A stretch of 64,000 nucleotides of DNA from Cyathus striatus (lineage: Eukaryota > Basidiomycota > Agaricomycetes > Agaricales > Nidulariaceae). Under the pieces are notes generated by a model. It searched no databases. It was given only the letters and a program-made list of their open reading frames with translations, and was not told where the DNA came from. Positions within the stretch are counted from its first letter, which is position 1. The number at the start of each line of letters is the position of its first letter. Both the position numbers and the translations under genes were made by a program. Positions 22,415 to 34,002 of this stretch are shown here, piece by piece. Where the stretch lies: the NCBI GenBank assembly GCA_025738555.1, contig JAOVFP010000023.1, positions 682,001 through 746,000 on the forward strand, in the 5' to 3' direction.

Positions 22415-25400
22415 CTAAAATTTCCATTCTGGATCTACCTCCATTGCCCAAGGGACTGTGTAGCGCATTGATTAGATCAGTAAACAAGGAAATCAAACAC
22501 TTACACTTGGTGAGCAACGTCTTTGAGAATAACTTTTCGATGGGAACCTCATGAATTTTACACCATGCGGCGGTGATACTATGTAACAATTAGCATAGTT
22601 GTTGCCGATGTATATCAGTGGCTTACCGAGGATCCAAGTAGTTAATTTTACTGTATAAACAAACCAAGGCTGAGAAGCAATCCAGCAGTCACCGAAGTTA
22701 ACATACCTTGTCCCAAGGGCGACCTCCTTCCCTTCATCGCGATCAACCATCTGTAACTTGAAATTTTTAATCTTTTCTGTGAGTTTATCAACCGCCTCTT
22801 CAATCTTTTCTACCGGTCTCTCTCTGTTCAGTGAATGTTTGCCGGTGCCTCGCTCTTTCGCAAGTTTCTTGAAATCATCTTCTATAGCTTGTAGGCGTTC
22901 TTTAAGGACGGTATCTTTGTTCGACTTTTTGCCGTCTTCCTCTAGCTTCTCGTTCTCCCGAGCGAATTTCTTTTCTGCTTTCTCGATTTCTTTGGCCTTC
23001 ATGTTGTCTTCGTGCACAGCAATCCAGTCATCGTCCAAGTCGGACTCATCCTCATTATACTTTTTATTCTTCTTATACTTAGAATCAATCTTGAATAATG
23101 CATGACGCAGCTTCATACGATCATACTTGAAGCCACGAAGCTAAATAAGACGCTAGTCAACCAACTAGCATCTTGCAGTCTGGATGGAACTATACCTTAT
23201 AACGCATCTTTTCCATGGACTGATCGTGGGTTTTGGGTGCGCTCCTTTGATGGTTGCAAAGAATAGCTACCCATCGATTGGCCTTATTATACGCATTTAA
23301 CTTCTCTTGCAGTGTTGCCCCTTCAAGTTTCTCTTCGTCAAGTAACCGCTGAAACGTGATGGATGCATTGAAAGTACGAAAGACTTTAGCAGTAAGTCCC
23401 TTCATCTCACTGTTGAGATGCTTATTTAGAGAGCTTGTCTAAGACAGTTATGTTAGTTACCATCATAACTTCCCTCATTAAGTAGGGAGTATCTTACGGT
23501 CACGCGGTCGAACAAATTATCGTCGTCATTCTTATTCTCCTTGAATATCCGGATGTTCTTAAACACCTGAGGCTCGACCTGGACGCGATTATAGTACCTG
23601 ATTGAATCTTTACCCAAGAAATCAAAGATGATAAAATCTGGAGCTTCCAAGGTGACATGTTCGCAACGCAATGAGCAACAACCGACTGTATCTGCTTCAT
23701 CTTCGCCCTTCTCGTTTCCAGCACGAAGAGCCAGTTTATCGATGAAGTACATAGCCGTGGCGCGTTGACGATCTGCCATGACCTTAGATTTCAGATCTAC
23801 TTGGTAATTCTGACGGATTCTATTCACATGGTTCTAGTGAAAATCGTCAGTAAGATGTTCCAACATTAATCAACATTAATCAACCTTCAATTCTCTCGCC
23901 TTCTCAAATTTTTGCATGTCGCTTTGTCCCTTGAGCGAGCTACCAGCAGCGAGGAAGACATATTTGTGATTGCCGTTCACGTTTTCAGTCCAAGTCGCTA
24001 ACCAAGTAACAGTATTGTCGTGAGTAACAGCCTTCCATTGTCCAGGTACATTAGGAATAGGGATAGGCGCATTATCGCCAATGTTGAGAGTAATGTCCTC
24101 TGGGCGCACACGGAACTAAGTCACAGCGGTTAATGCAGTGATGGCAGGTCTGTTAGATAACAAACCTTGAGAGCACCTTTCTTGGGATGATCTCCTCGTC
24201 CTCTAAAGAGACCAGGTGGTTCAACTCTAAAATTGCCTATTTTCTCTTTACGGCCATCAAGAAGGCAATGGGTATATTTTGCCTCTAATTCTTCCTTGGC
24301 TTTTTTTGCTGCTTTTTTCTCCTCAGAAGTCATAGCCTTCTTCTTCGTTCTCTCTCCTTCAAAGTATTCAAACATTGGACGGAAATCACACAGCTCAAAC
24401 TTGACAATTTGAGTATCGCAACGCTAATGAACAACATTAGACATACTGTGCACATGATAGTTGAAAATAAAACATACAGGAGGATACTTCTTCAGTACTG
24501 TTTTCCAGTCGTCGAAGAAGTTTTTATTAAATATGGCATCTTTCGCATGTTCAGTTTCAAGCATAGCCCCGTAGAACCCTGCAACCTCCTCTGCCTCCGG
24601 AGGAAGATCAAGTTCTCTTCCTGTATTTTATGAGCGACTATACGGCATACATTCCGGAAAAAAGAAACAATACCATTATATTTCATTCGGACATGTTTAG
24701 GCAGAGGTTCATAAGGAGGAGGAAAAAGAACACCATTGTGCTCTAATGTCGTCCACTTAGCAGAGCCATCACCATTAGGATCCTGTTCCCACCATCGGAA
24801 TACTTCTTCCTCTTCTTCCTCTTTCTTTCCCTTGCTTTTGACTGGTGTGGCACTGCCCGAGTCTTCTTCTTTCTTCACCTTTGTGCCTCTCTTCTTGGCT
24901 TTGGGCGTTTCTGCATCTGATGCATCCTCTTCCTTCTTCACTTTTCTTGCGCGAGATTTAGCGACCGTGACTTTCTGTGCGATAGGCTTGTCGTCTTCTG
25001 ACATAGCGTCATCGTCCTTCTCTGCCTTCACCTTACGTTTACGCCCCGATGTCTTTTTGGCGGCAATGAGTTTGTCGTCGTCATCGGATGCATCACTCTC
25101 CTCTTTAATCTTCTTTTTCGGAGGCCTTCCGCGGTTATTAGGTGCGCGCTTCTTGGGAGCCTCCAACGAGGACTGATAACTGTTGTCTGCATCGCTTTCC
25201 TGCTTTGCTTTGGACTTGCCGTTGGGTCGTGACGAAGATGGCTTAGGTTTTGCAGGAGAAGAAGCAAGTGGAGTGTCATCGTCACTCGAGCTCTCGGCGT
25301 AGGCAGGTTTCTTGCGTTTCAAGTTGTGACCAGAAGGTGCCAGAGATTCGGACTTGCGCGTTGTCTGAGACTGGATGAGTTGTCAGCAGGATGTCAGCCA

Positions 25401-25583
25401 AACAGACGTAAGCGAGAAAGTGAAATGATGAAAGCAGACCAGAGGCATGTCGTCGTCGTCATCGTCTGACATAGAAACATCGCGATTAAGACCATTTGAA
25501 TGACCATTTACAGCGCCATTCTGTGGGGGCTTGAGGTGGAGAGGAGTGTCATCGTCTGAGTACATGTGAGAGTTGGTAGACAT
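22415..25583 (-). CDS. TOP1: DNA topoisomerase I (type IB)
   Basis: Relaxes supercoils by a transient 3'-phosphotyrosine nick. The ATG at 25583 gives a long disordered acidic and basic leader with nuclear-localisation clusters ([38 protein letters not shown]). The core has [63 protein letters not shown] and [15 protein letters not shown]. The linker is a coiled coil, and the catalytic Tyr lies in KINYLDPR (about 22625-22650). The last residues, [12 protein letters not shown], end at TAG 22415. It is a full-length enzyme with about eight introns. An open frame on the opposite strand across the acidic region (24736-25176) is a shadow. It shares a 341-bp promoter with NDUFB3. Confidence 0.95.
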
Positions 25584-25924
25584 TGGTGAAATAAAGCGAG
25601 AGAGCAGAGATGTAAAAGCAGCTGGCAGTAATAAGGAGAGATATTGTGGTAGACGATGAAAGAGTTTGAGGAGTGTGTGAGAGGAAATAAAGTAGAAGTT
25701 GAGGGAACGGGTACTTGAGATGACTTTATTTAATTCACAAGTCCGTGCTTCACGTTCATCACCAAGTCCCTCTGACCTGCCCTTAAATTCCACGTCACGA
25801 CCCTTTTGTCACTTGTCAGTGTCACGCCTTTCGGTCTCATCATTCCAAGTACTGTATTATTCCTTTCGTCAGTGTCTTTCGTTTCTCTCCTTTCTTCCTG
25901 TTCTCACTCGTTTTTTCTGAAGAA
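25584..25924. promoter_or_regulatory. Shared promoter between TOP1 and NDUFB3
   Basis: A 341-nt head-to-head spacer. C/T-rich blocks sit on the NDUFB3 side (about 25860-25920), and purine-rich tracts, pyrimidine-rich on the other strand, sit on the TOP1 side (about 25655-25710). No gene of its own. Confidence 0.45.
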
Positions 25925-26119
25925 ATGTCCAATCTTCCCCTCTTCAGAGATTCCTGGGCAAAGAATGAGGCCTGGCGCAAGAGCCCCGTCTTCGCCAGAC
26001 GCACGATGTTCCGTAACATGTTTCCTGGATTCGGCATCGCAGTTGTTGCATTCACTGTATACGTTGCCGCCGATAATTTTATTTTCTCCACCGGAAAGCA
26101 GGAAGCTCCCCACCACTAA
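25925..26119 (+). CDS. NDUFB3: NADH:ubiquinone oxidoreductase subunit B12 (NDUFB3)
   Basis: A 64-residue accessory subunit of the membrane arm of mitochondrial complex I. It is a single exon starting MSNLPLFRDSWAKNEAWRKS, followed by RRTMFRNMFPGFGIAVVAF. One transmembrane helix (FPGFGIAVVAFTVYVAAD) and a short tail ending EAPHH complete it. The pattern DxWxKxEAWR...F..R.MF...PG is that of NDUFB3. It has no introns, which is unusual here. It would be missed by length filters. Confidence 0.85.
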   Translation: MSNLPLFRDSWAKNEAWRKSPVFARRTMFRNMFPGFGIAVVAFTVYVAADNFIFSTGKQEAPHH

Positions 26120-27498
26120 ATGGATCATGTTTTTTAAGGTGTGCATATCCTGCAAGTCAGTCATTCTTTCACAGACCGATATTTCTAATATTAGCGGTCC
26201 TTTGAGAAATATAGACTTCAGGCTGTACAATTCTTTACAATACCTACTGCAGCATCTCTCTAAGGCTCATTTTCGTCGGCATGAATATACACCTATCAAA
26301 TTGTGTCCGCAGCTAGATAAAGGATTTCATTCTTATCACTACATGATCCTGTTGGTGTCCAGCGATCTCGAATTGTAGACGCCACTCATTGATCGTCGCA
26401 ATGTTTTCGCGTAAATTTTGTAAGGTTTTGTGTCGCAACAAGCTATGGTGTTTCGTTTTTCCAACAGAAGGCGAGGCGGCGGTCTTAAGCTTATGCTTGC
26501 CGTACTTAACATTTATTTTTGGCTTATGGTTCCGTTTTTACTTCCGCTCTCAGGATGCATGATGCGGTCGGAGCACTAGTGACTTATGTCTGGCTTCTAC
26601 CTGCTTCTACATTAGTTGTTTGTGTATCACAATATTCAAAGCTATCTTCTCAGCCTATCGTTGTTTCGGCTGTAGGCTGCATATTTCCCGAGGCCAATGG
26701 TATTAGTAACTTAATTTCAAGGTCCGCTCAGCAGAATGTGAGCCGCGGAAGGTCTCGTTGACCGATTTCTGTGTTGATTTGAAATTTTCGTTTGCTTCCA
26801 CTCGGTCAATCCTCCGAATCTGCGCATGTAATCCTAACTTTTCTTACTCCAGTATCGTGACCAAATCGTGACCACGACAAATTTTCAGGACCTTCAGTCT
26901 TTTCGCCTCTTCGCCACCTAAACCTTGAGCAGCAGTTGGGTTTCCGATTACGACAGCAGGCAGCGTGAATTATATTTGTACCTCCACTACGACATGCTCA
27001 GCCCGTTCTGCTCAATTCTGCCATGTTCCCTCTTGTCTGGCCACATTCAGCAATGGTGAAAGACACGAGGCTCGGCTAGCTTCATCATAGATCAAGAAGT
27101 TCAATTCTGGAATTCGAGTTTCTATTTCTGGTTAGGCGAAATAGAGGGATGTACTGAAACTGTGCTGCTTGAACAGTTACTCCCTCTGTTCGTTGCACAA
27201 CCCACCATTTTCTGCGACACGAGGCAGGGTGACCAAGAGTCGATTTCGATTTCGTCAAGATTTCTTATCCCTTAGTTCCCGATATGACTCTATCGCGTCC
27301 TTTTTCCCCATGTGCATGATTAACATGAAAACAAAGTGCGCCGTGCAGGCGACCATAATGTGATAATACTATCTTTCTATGATCAAGGCACCGCTCCTCT
27401 TCGGGCTATCTGTTTTTATTTGCACAATATAAAGCGAATGAAAATCCATGCATACATCGTTATTCTTTCACAACACGAACCCACTGGAGCTTTCAAAC
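26120..27498. other. Long spacer upstream of the terpene synthase
   Basis: 1.38 kb without a gene that I can support. The left part is probably the NDUFB3 3' UTR. Short open frames (for example 26519-26761) lack an ATG in context, splice partners and family features. A TATA-like ATATAAAG at about 27427-27434 near the right end likely belongs to the terpene synthase promoter. Confidence 0.45.
27427..27434 (+). promoter_or_regulatory. TATA-like box before the terpene synthase
   Basis: ATATAAAG lies about 65 nt before the ATG at 27499 and only about 14 nt before the in-frame upstream ATG at 27448. If it directs transcription 25-35 nt downstream, the mRNA would begin after 27448. This supports the start at 27499. 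Confidence 0.35.
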
Positions 27499-29287
27499 AT
27501 GACTCTGGCTCCTCAATATTCTGCCGTCATATTCGACTTGGGAGATGTGCTTTTTGGATGGTCCTCAGATACAAAGACATCTATTTCCTCGCAAACTCTT
27601 CGAAGTATACTATCGTCCCCGGTATGGTTTGAGTATGAACGGGGTGTACATTCCGAAGATACATGCTACGAGCTTATTGGAAAAGACTTTCATGTAGATC
27701 CGGAAGAAGTTCGCAGAGCTTTACAACAGGCGCGAGAATCGCTGGTGGCCAATCATGATCTTGTCCATTTAATTAGCGACCTCAAAGAACAGTCGAAAGG
27801 CCGCCTTCGAGTGTATGCCATGTCCAACATATCCATTCCAGACTGGGAAGTCCTACGAGAGAAGCCCGCAGACTGGAATATTTTTAATCGAGTCTTCACA
27901 TCGGGTGCTGCAGGAGAGCGCAAGCCGAACCTTGGGTTCTACAAGCATGTTATCGCTGAGACGGGGGTGGACCCATATTCGACAATTTTCGTAGATGACA
28001 AACTCGACAATATTATATCCGCGAGGTCTATAGGTTTTCATGGGATTGTATTTGAGAATACATTCACCGTTAAACGTGCTTTGCGTAATCTAATTGGGAA
28101 TCCATCTTCAAGAGGACATAGCTTTCTAAATTGTAACTCTGGGAAGCTTCTTTCTATGACCGAAGCAACCAGTAAGCAAGACTCTGTTGCATTGCACGAG
28201 AATTTTGCGCAACTTCTTATTCTTGAAGTAACAAATGATCGGTAAGCCAGAAATATCATCCTTCGTTTTTAACAATGCATTAATTAATATATACATTTAT
28301 TAGAAAGCTCGTTAACCTCGTGGAACATTCCCGAACGTGGAATTTCTTTCAGGGTAGGCAGATATTACACTTTGCTTCATTTTACAACACAGCTGATGGT
28401 CGCAAGGTGGGAAGGGGACATTGACTACGGAGAAGTTTCCCTTCGATCTTGATACGACATCACTTGGATTGACTGTTTTGAAACGGGATAAAGCGGTGGC
28501 CAACTCCGTTATGGACGAAATGTTGCAGTATATGGACAATGATGGGATATTACAAGTACGAAACCCTGGTTATCTGAAAGGAAGATCTCACCAACTCTAA
28601 ATTCTGCAGACATATTTTGACCATCGCCGACCTCGATTTGATCCAGTCGTCTGTGTCAATGTTCTTGCTTTATTTTACACCTATGGGCGGGGTAGGGAAT
28701 TACAAAGGACTCAAAACTGGGTATACGAAGTACTCCTTAACCGCGCATATCTTGATGGAACCCGATACTATGACACGCCTGAATGCTTTCTGTACTTCCT
28801 CAGTCGACTCTTAGCTAATGTAGGTGACTCGGAGCTGCATGCCCTTTTCAAACATTTATTAAAGGAAAGGATCCAAGAACGTATCGGTGCAGGGGGCGAT
28901 TCCCTAGCGTTGGCAATGCGCATACTGGTGTGCGAATTCGTTGGAATTCGCGATGAAGTTGACCTCAGGGCATTACTTCCACTGCAATGCGAGGATGGTG
29001 GATGGGAAATTGGTTGGATATACAAATACGGCTCATCCGGTATTAGGATTGGGAATAGAGGCCTTTCAACCGCACTCGCCATCAAGGCTATTGATGCCAT
29101 AGGACAACGTAGTATGAATATGACTCCTACCCCAGCAAACACCTTGAATACTCAACTTCTATCTCCTACGAAGGATGCTCAAACGCCTCATCCGTCCCCG
29201 AAGAGAAGACAACGTGGAGTTTCATTTAGGGCGTCGCTGCAATGGCTTTGGACTGGTAGCAAAGCACGTAATAGCATCGCGATTTGA
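27499..29287 (+). CDS. HAD-domain/class II terpene cyclase fusion (drimane-type sesquiterpene synthase)
   Basis: Exons 27499-28241, 28304-28353, 28407-28555 and 28610-29287 sum to 1620 nt, 539 residues. Residues about 8-215 form a HAD-like phosphatase: YSAVIFDLGDVLFGW (motif I), VYAMSNIS (II), ERKPNLGFYKH (III) and STIFVDDKLDNIISA (IV). The second half is a terpene-cyclase beta-domain with the class II acid motif DLDTT at 28445-28459, then YFDHRRPRFDPVVCVNVLAL and LLPLQCEDGGWEIGWIYKYG. This is the architecture of fungal enzymes such as AstC of Aspergillus oryzae and the Antrodia albicanol synthase AncC: farnesyl diphosphate is cyclised by protonation at DxDTT, and the HAD domain removes diphosphate. 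All motifs look intact. The basic tail ends ARNSIAI. No P450, transporter or regulator lies beside it. The exact product is inference. Confidence 0.85.
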
Positions 29288-29555
29288 AACATCTTGTGGA
29301 AACTCTCGCATTCCGCTTAGGCGGTTATCCCTAGTATTTGTCTATGTCGCAGTAACCTGTTCATAAATTTTAAGATTGAATTGTATTTGGATTGAACTAA
29401 CAAACTTGAATAGAGAAATCCCACTGCATGAAACCACGCCAGCCATCCGTATTCCATGGTCAATTACAACGGGCGGTAGATACCTTTAGGAAAGCCCCGA
29501 CGGACATTAAAATAGCTGCATAAAACTAAGTAATGTACTTAGGCGGTTATCTTAG

Positions 29556-31502
29556 CTAACCGCGTAAATATCGCTTATATACAGCATTGTCGGTTTCTTC
29601 TACATATGCGTAATCAAGTTTTTTGAGGAATGCGTCAAATTCATCGTAATCACTGAGGGGGACCTGTACACCTGCGAGCACTTTCCCCAAGTCTGTGGAA
29701 TGGATTAGATAGCAGAATCAACGAAGTGTTGGTATGACCTACCAGCCCGTGGTTTCGGTAGTGAAACAATGAGATATTCCATCCCTGGTGCAGACCAAGC
29801 AGGAACTTTCTCAGAGCACCAGGGCGTTCCGGAAAAGCTAGCATTGAGAATGAACAGTCAGTTCATTGATGAAAAGGGAGACTCACCAAATCGGAATACT
29901 CTCTCATTAGGTACATCCTGGCACCCACCAATCATATATCGCGCATGACTCTTCGCAAGCTCGTCGTCACTGATATCGAAGCCCTTCATGTCTTCCTTCT
30001 GAAGTGCCTCGAGTACTTCCTTCACTTCACTAGGACGAGAACCAGAGCCAAGCTTGAAGGATAAGAAAACATGTGCGCGGTCACCTGATATATTATAGCG
30101 GTAGATGAATTCTGTCACTGCACGAGGATGGATAACCGAGTGAAGCGCGATAAAGCTTTAAAAGAAGTTAGGCTCGAGATTAGTATAAAATGGTTTATCT
30201 TGACCTTCCTGGACGTTCTGGAATATCCACACTCAAGAGAGCTTCTCTTCCCTCTCCTAGCTCTGCACGCTCTGCTACAAATCTAAGACGATCAAAGTTC
30301 ATATTGGCACCGCTAATAACTGCAACGAAACGCTTTTGAGCCCCGACGAGGCTGTTTTCGACAATATAGTGCTTTAAACCCGCGAGTGCAAGCGCTCCGG
30401 CAGGTTCGGTGATCGATCGCGTCTCTGAGAAAGGTTTAGCTCGAAGACATATATATGATTGATACGAAAGCAAGAACAAACCTTCAAAAATATCTTTGAT
30501 GGCTGCACAAATTTCGTCGTTGTCGGTCTTGACAATGCGATCGAGAAGGCTTTGGCAAATCCTGAAGGGCTCCTCACCAACGATTTTTACCGCGGTACCA
30601 TCACTAAAGGGACCAACTTCCTTCAGCGTAACGCGTTTACCATATTCTATACTGCGAGCCATGGCGTCTCCATCGACAGTTTCTACACCAATGATCTGGG
30701 TATTGGGCCCCCCGATCCGTTTTACATATTCAGCAATACCTGAAACAAGTCCACCTCCGCCCACAGCGGCAAAAATGCCGTCGAGAAGATCGGAGTGTGG
30801 TGCTTGCTTGAGAATTTCCATTCCAACTGTACCCTGACCAGCAATAACGAGGGGATCGTCGTAGGGAGGAACGAAAGTTAGACTATGAGCTTGGGCGAGA
30901 CGTGCACATTCGGCTTTGGCTTCGTCGAAGTCATCACCGTGAAGAACAACCTTTGCACCTAGCCGGGCAACGTTGCGGACCTTGATCGAAGGAGTCCCTT
31001 TGGGCATGACTATGGTGCAAGGGATTCCGAGACGCGCGCCTGAGAGGGCAACACCTTGAGCATGATTTCCTACAGAACAAAAGGTGTTGATTAGAAGATG
31101 CGTGTGATAGATATAGGGAGTAAGAACGAGGGCTTGTATGGAGTAAGAGGCAACTCTGATGTACGTATCGTACGCACACTAACCAGCACTGCAAGTAACG
31201 ACGCCCTTCCATCGTTCGTCGTCTGAGAGATTGGCCATGAAGTTGTATGCTCCCCTTATTTTGAAACTAAAGACTTCCTGGAGATCCTCGCGCTTAAGCC
31301 ATATCTGATTCCCAAGCTTTGCACTAAGATTTTTGGCAAGGACGAGAGGGGTTTCGGTGAGGATGTCATAGACTTTGGAGGTGAGGATGAGGCGGAGGTA
31401 GTCAGGGGTGTTGGAAGGGAGAAGATAGTGCTTTTGCAGACGAGGATATGAGATGGGGGCAGGAGCATCTGAGGCGTACTCGAGGGTAGCAGTGGGAGCC
31501 AT
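29556..31502 (-). CDS. ILV1: Threonine deaminase (biosynthetic, isoleucine pathway)
   Basis: PLP enzyme converting threonine to 2-oxobutyrate, the first step to isoleucine, in mitochondria. ATG at 31502: [19 protein letters not shown]. The PLP-Lys lies in [23 protein letters not shown] follows an intron (about 31184-31070). The phosphate-binding loop is [11 protein letters not shown], then [14 protein letters not shown]. Two ACT-like regulatory domains follow: [12 protein letters not shown]... and [18 protein letters not shown], with [15 protein letters not shown]. That two-ACT layout marks the isoleucine-feedback-regulated biosynthetic form. It ends YKRYLRG at TAG 29556. The first residues are not clearly a transit peptide; no better in-frame ATG exists upstream before a stop. 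A consensus Gcn4/Cpc1 site lies 55 nt upstream. Confidence 0.93.
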
Positions 31503-31556
31503 TGGAAGAGGGTGCGAGCTCGAGGTTGGGTGGGGAGAGGCAAGGCTTGAAGGAAC

Positions 31557-31563
31557 TGAGTCA
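31557..31563. promoter_or_regulatory. Gcn4/Cpc1-type site TGAGTCA upstream of ILV1
   Basis: A perfect TGASTCA general-amino-acid-control palindrome 55 nt before the ILV1 ATG, within the 258-bp spacer shared with the PHD-finger gene. Cross-pathway control of ILV1 by Gcn4-type bZIP proteins is well known in fungi. A 7-mer can also occur by chance. Confidence 0.5.
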
Positions 31564-31760
31564 AGAGATAAGATGGATGGTCACGTGGGTGTGTTATCGG
31601 AGATTAGGGAGATGGTTAACTCCGAAGTCACAGACTCAGCTGGCCTGGTTCAGAGTCTTGAGACGGGTGCTCTGTTATATATTTTCTGCCTCTTCCTTCA
31701 CTCCCTCACCCTCACCCTCACCCTCCTTGCCTCCTCTCCTCCCCACTCCTCTCCTCTGCC

Positions 31761-34002
31761 ATGGCTCAAGCTGCAACCATGGGCCCACCTCTCTCACCCA
31801 GGGAGACTCGTCGCTCAGGTCGCCGCTCAGCACCCTCTGTCTCCACCGCTTCCAAGTCTCCAGACTCAGACCAGCCTCCCCGACAAAAGGAAAACACTCT
31901 CAGGCCTTCGGTGTCCGCAACTGCTTCAAATCCACGCAGCAAACGCCCCAAGCAAGAAGATCTCGATGACTCTGTCGATGACCGCAAAAACAACACCATC
32001 GTCTCCACCACACCTGCCTCACCCACCGTCCCCACTGTCGCTGCCCCCACCGCTGCTCCCACCATGAATGGCGCTTCAAAACAGAAACGAAAGCCCAAGG
32101 ATAAGGAAAAGGAAAAAGACAAGATTCCCAATCCCCCTCCTCCACATGACGTTCCTCTCGTCACTGTTGAACCACCCACTCAGGATCCCCAGGAGGAGGA
32201 GGAGCAGGGCATTACCCGCTGCGTCTGTGGTAGTACAGGTACTTCTATGATCTTGTTTCTCTTCCTATATGCACCGCTCAACCGCGCGTTTTTTTTCTCA
32301 GAGGATGATCCCGATGCAGGCGAGTTCATGGTTCAGTGCGAGACATGTAAAGTTTGGCAACATGGTCTCTGCATGGGATACCAATCCGAAGATCAAGTAC
32401 ACGACGACGACTACTACTGTGAACAATGTAGACCCGAGCTGCATGTCGATCTTCTCAAGTGCGCATTTCTTCCTTAGCCCCACGAGCACTCTCGGGTCCT
32501 GACATCCTCTTCCGCCTAGAAAACTCGCTAAGAAGCCCCGTCATTCTTCAACAAACTCCCATCACACAAATACAGCTGCATCTCGTGTTTCTCGTTCTCA
32601 TTCTCCTTCCCACCTCCTCAAGCAACCTTCTAAGCGTCGAAATACCATGAACAGCCGGGACGCCGCATTCGACGAGAGCCTCAAAGAGATTATCGAGGCA
32701 ACTGCTGCTGAGGCTGCCGCGCAGGGCGAACTCGTCGCCGGTTTGAACACCAGCAACGTAAAGCCTCAAACCGATCCAGAGGATGAACCTGAGCCAGGTC
32801 CGAATAATAGAAAGAAAAGGAAACGTACCGAAGATGATGCGTATGTTCGTTTTTATTCCTTTTGTAATATCACTTATTTACAACGCGTCTAATCAGTCCA
32901 TCCAAGAAACGCACGAGATCCGCTTCGACTTCCTCTGACCGTCAGGATTCCAGTGCGCCTCGGGCCGATACTCCTAGCAACGGCGTGCAGAACAAAGTTC
33001 CTGTTCAGGCATCAGTTCCTCCTATTCCCAAAGCAAGTGGCCGCAACAAGCGAGGGGGCCGTAAAAATGTTCCCGCTGTTTCTACTGATCCAAACGCGTC
33101 TATCGAAGTTGATGAAGGTGATCGCACACTCCCATGCTTTCATTTAGAAAAAATTACTCACGTGATGTACCTCATGCACAGGTGCAACTCCCACCATTTT
33201 AACTAAACGACATGGCGGTGGCGGCCGCGCCAAAGGTTCAAACTCTAGAAGACCACCACTTTCCCATTCAACCTCGCATGGCGGGAATGACCACGGTGGT
33301 CGACGTAATCAGAGTGGAGCCGGTATAAGCACCCATAACGCAGGTTCCAGCAACGCAGAATCTTCGCGTGCATATCGTAATTCACACGCTTACGCCGTCT
33401 CTCAACAGCCGCTCTACACCTCGTGGGGCCTTCCAGACTACCTTGCACATTTAGAAGCTATGCTTCCCTCCGAAGTACCGCAACCACTGGAAGTTCGCTC
33501 CAGTGCCATGAGACGAGGCGATAGCGTCGAGCACACCACAGAGAGGGGCGTAAAAGTTAAGTGGCCCGGGAAACGTATGAGCGTCGGTGACATGAACAAG
33601 CGCGTTCGTGCACTTGTAGAGTGGGTTGGTAGGGAGCAAGCCAGCGCTTCGGATCGTGAACGAAGAAAGGAAGCATTGGAAAAAGCACTAAAGGAAGAGG
33701 CAGAGCGAGCTGCCACTATTGTTAGCACGACTGTTATCGACGGTGACGGTGATGTTACGATGGCGTTGGATGATGGGTTTACCCCACTCTCATTCGAGAA
33801 TAAGCCAACATCACTGCCGGCCGAGAAACATAAACTCGTGCCAGAGTCAACGAAATCCAATTCACATATCCATGTACAGCAAGATGAGAGTAAATCGACG
33901 ATGAAGCTCATGGAAGAACTGATGGAGGAGTTGATTAGATTTCAGGAACGATTTGGTCCTGGTGCGAGATCGAGAGAGAGGCGTGCTGCTGTTGTTTCAT
34001 AG
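31761..34002 (+). CDS. PHD-finger protein, Cti6-like
   Basis: A chromatin reader. From the ATG at 31761 (MAQAATMGPPLSPRETRRSG) a Ser/Pro-rich basic leader runs to about residue 150. A single PHD finger follows, split by an intron near 32239-32301: ITRCVCGSTG, then FMVQCETCKVWQHGLCMGY and YYCEQCRPELH, with the Cys4-His-Cys3 ligands present. The short finger followed by a long basic tail, including a conserved segment YTSWGLPDYLAHLEAMLP, resembles Cti6, a subunit of the Rpd3L histone deacetylase complex. The C-terminal third has a charged helix (DRERRKEALEKALKEEAERA) and another at the end. Five introns are inferred. The Cti6 link rests on layout and the PHD type and is less sure than the PHD call. 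Confidence 0.82.

Noticed and set aside
24736..25176. Plus-strand open frame of 146 codons
   Set aside because: Antisense shadow of the acidic/Lys-rich leader of TOP1; Ser/Phe-rich composition is what that yields.
26519..26761. 80-codon plus-strand frame with hydrophobic stretch
   Set aside because: No ATG at its start, no neighbouring exon, no recognisable family.
27448..27498. Upstream in-frame ATG of the terpene synthase (MHTSLFFHN...)
   Set aside because: It lies about 14 nt after a TATA-like box, so it is probably untranscribed, and the HAD fold starts just after the ATG at 27499.
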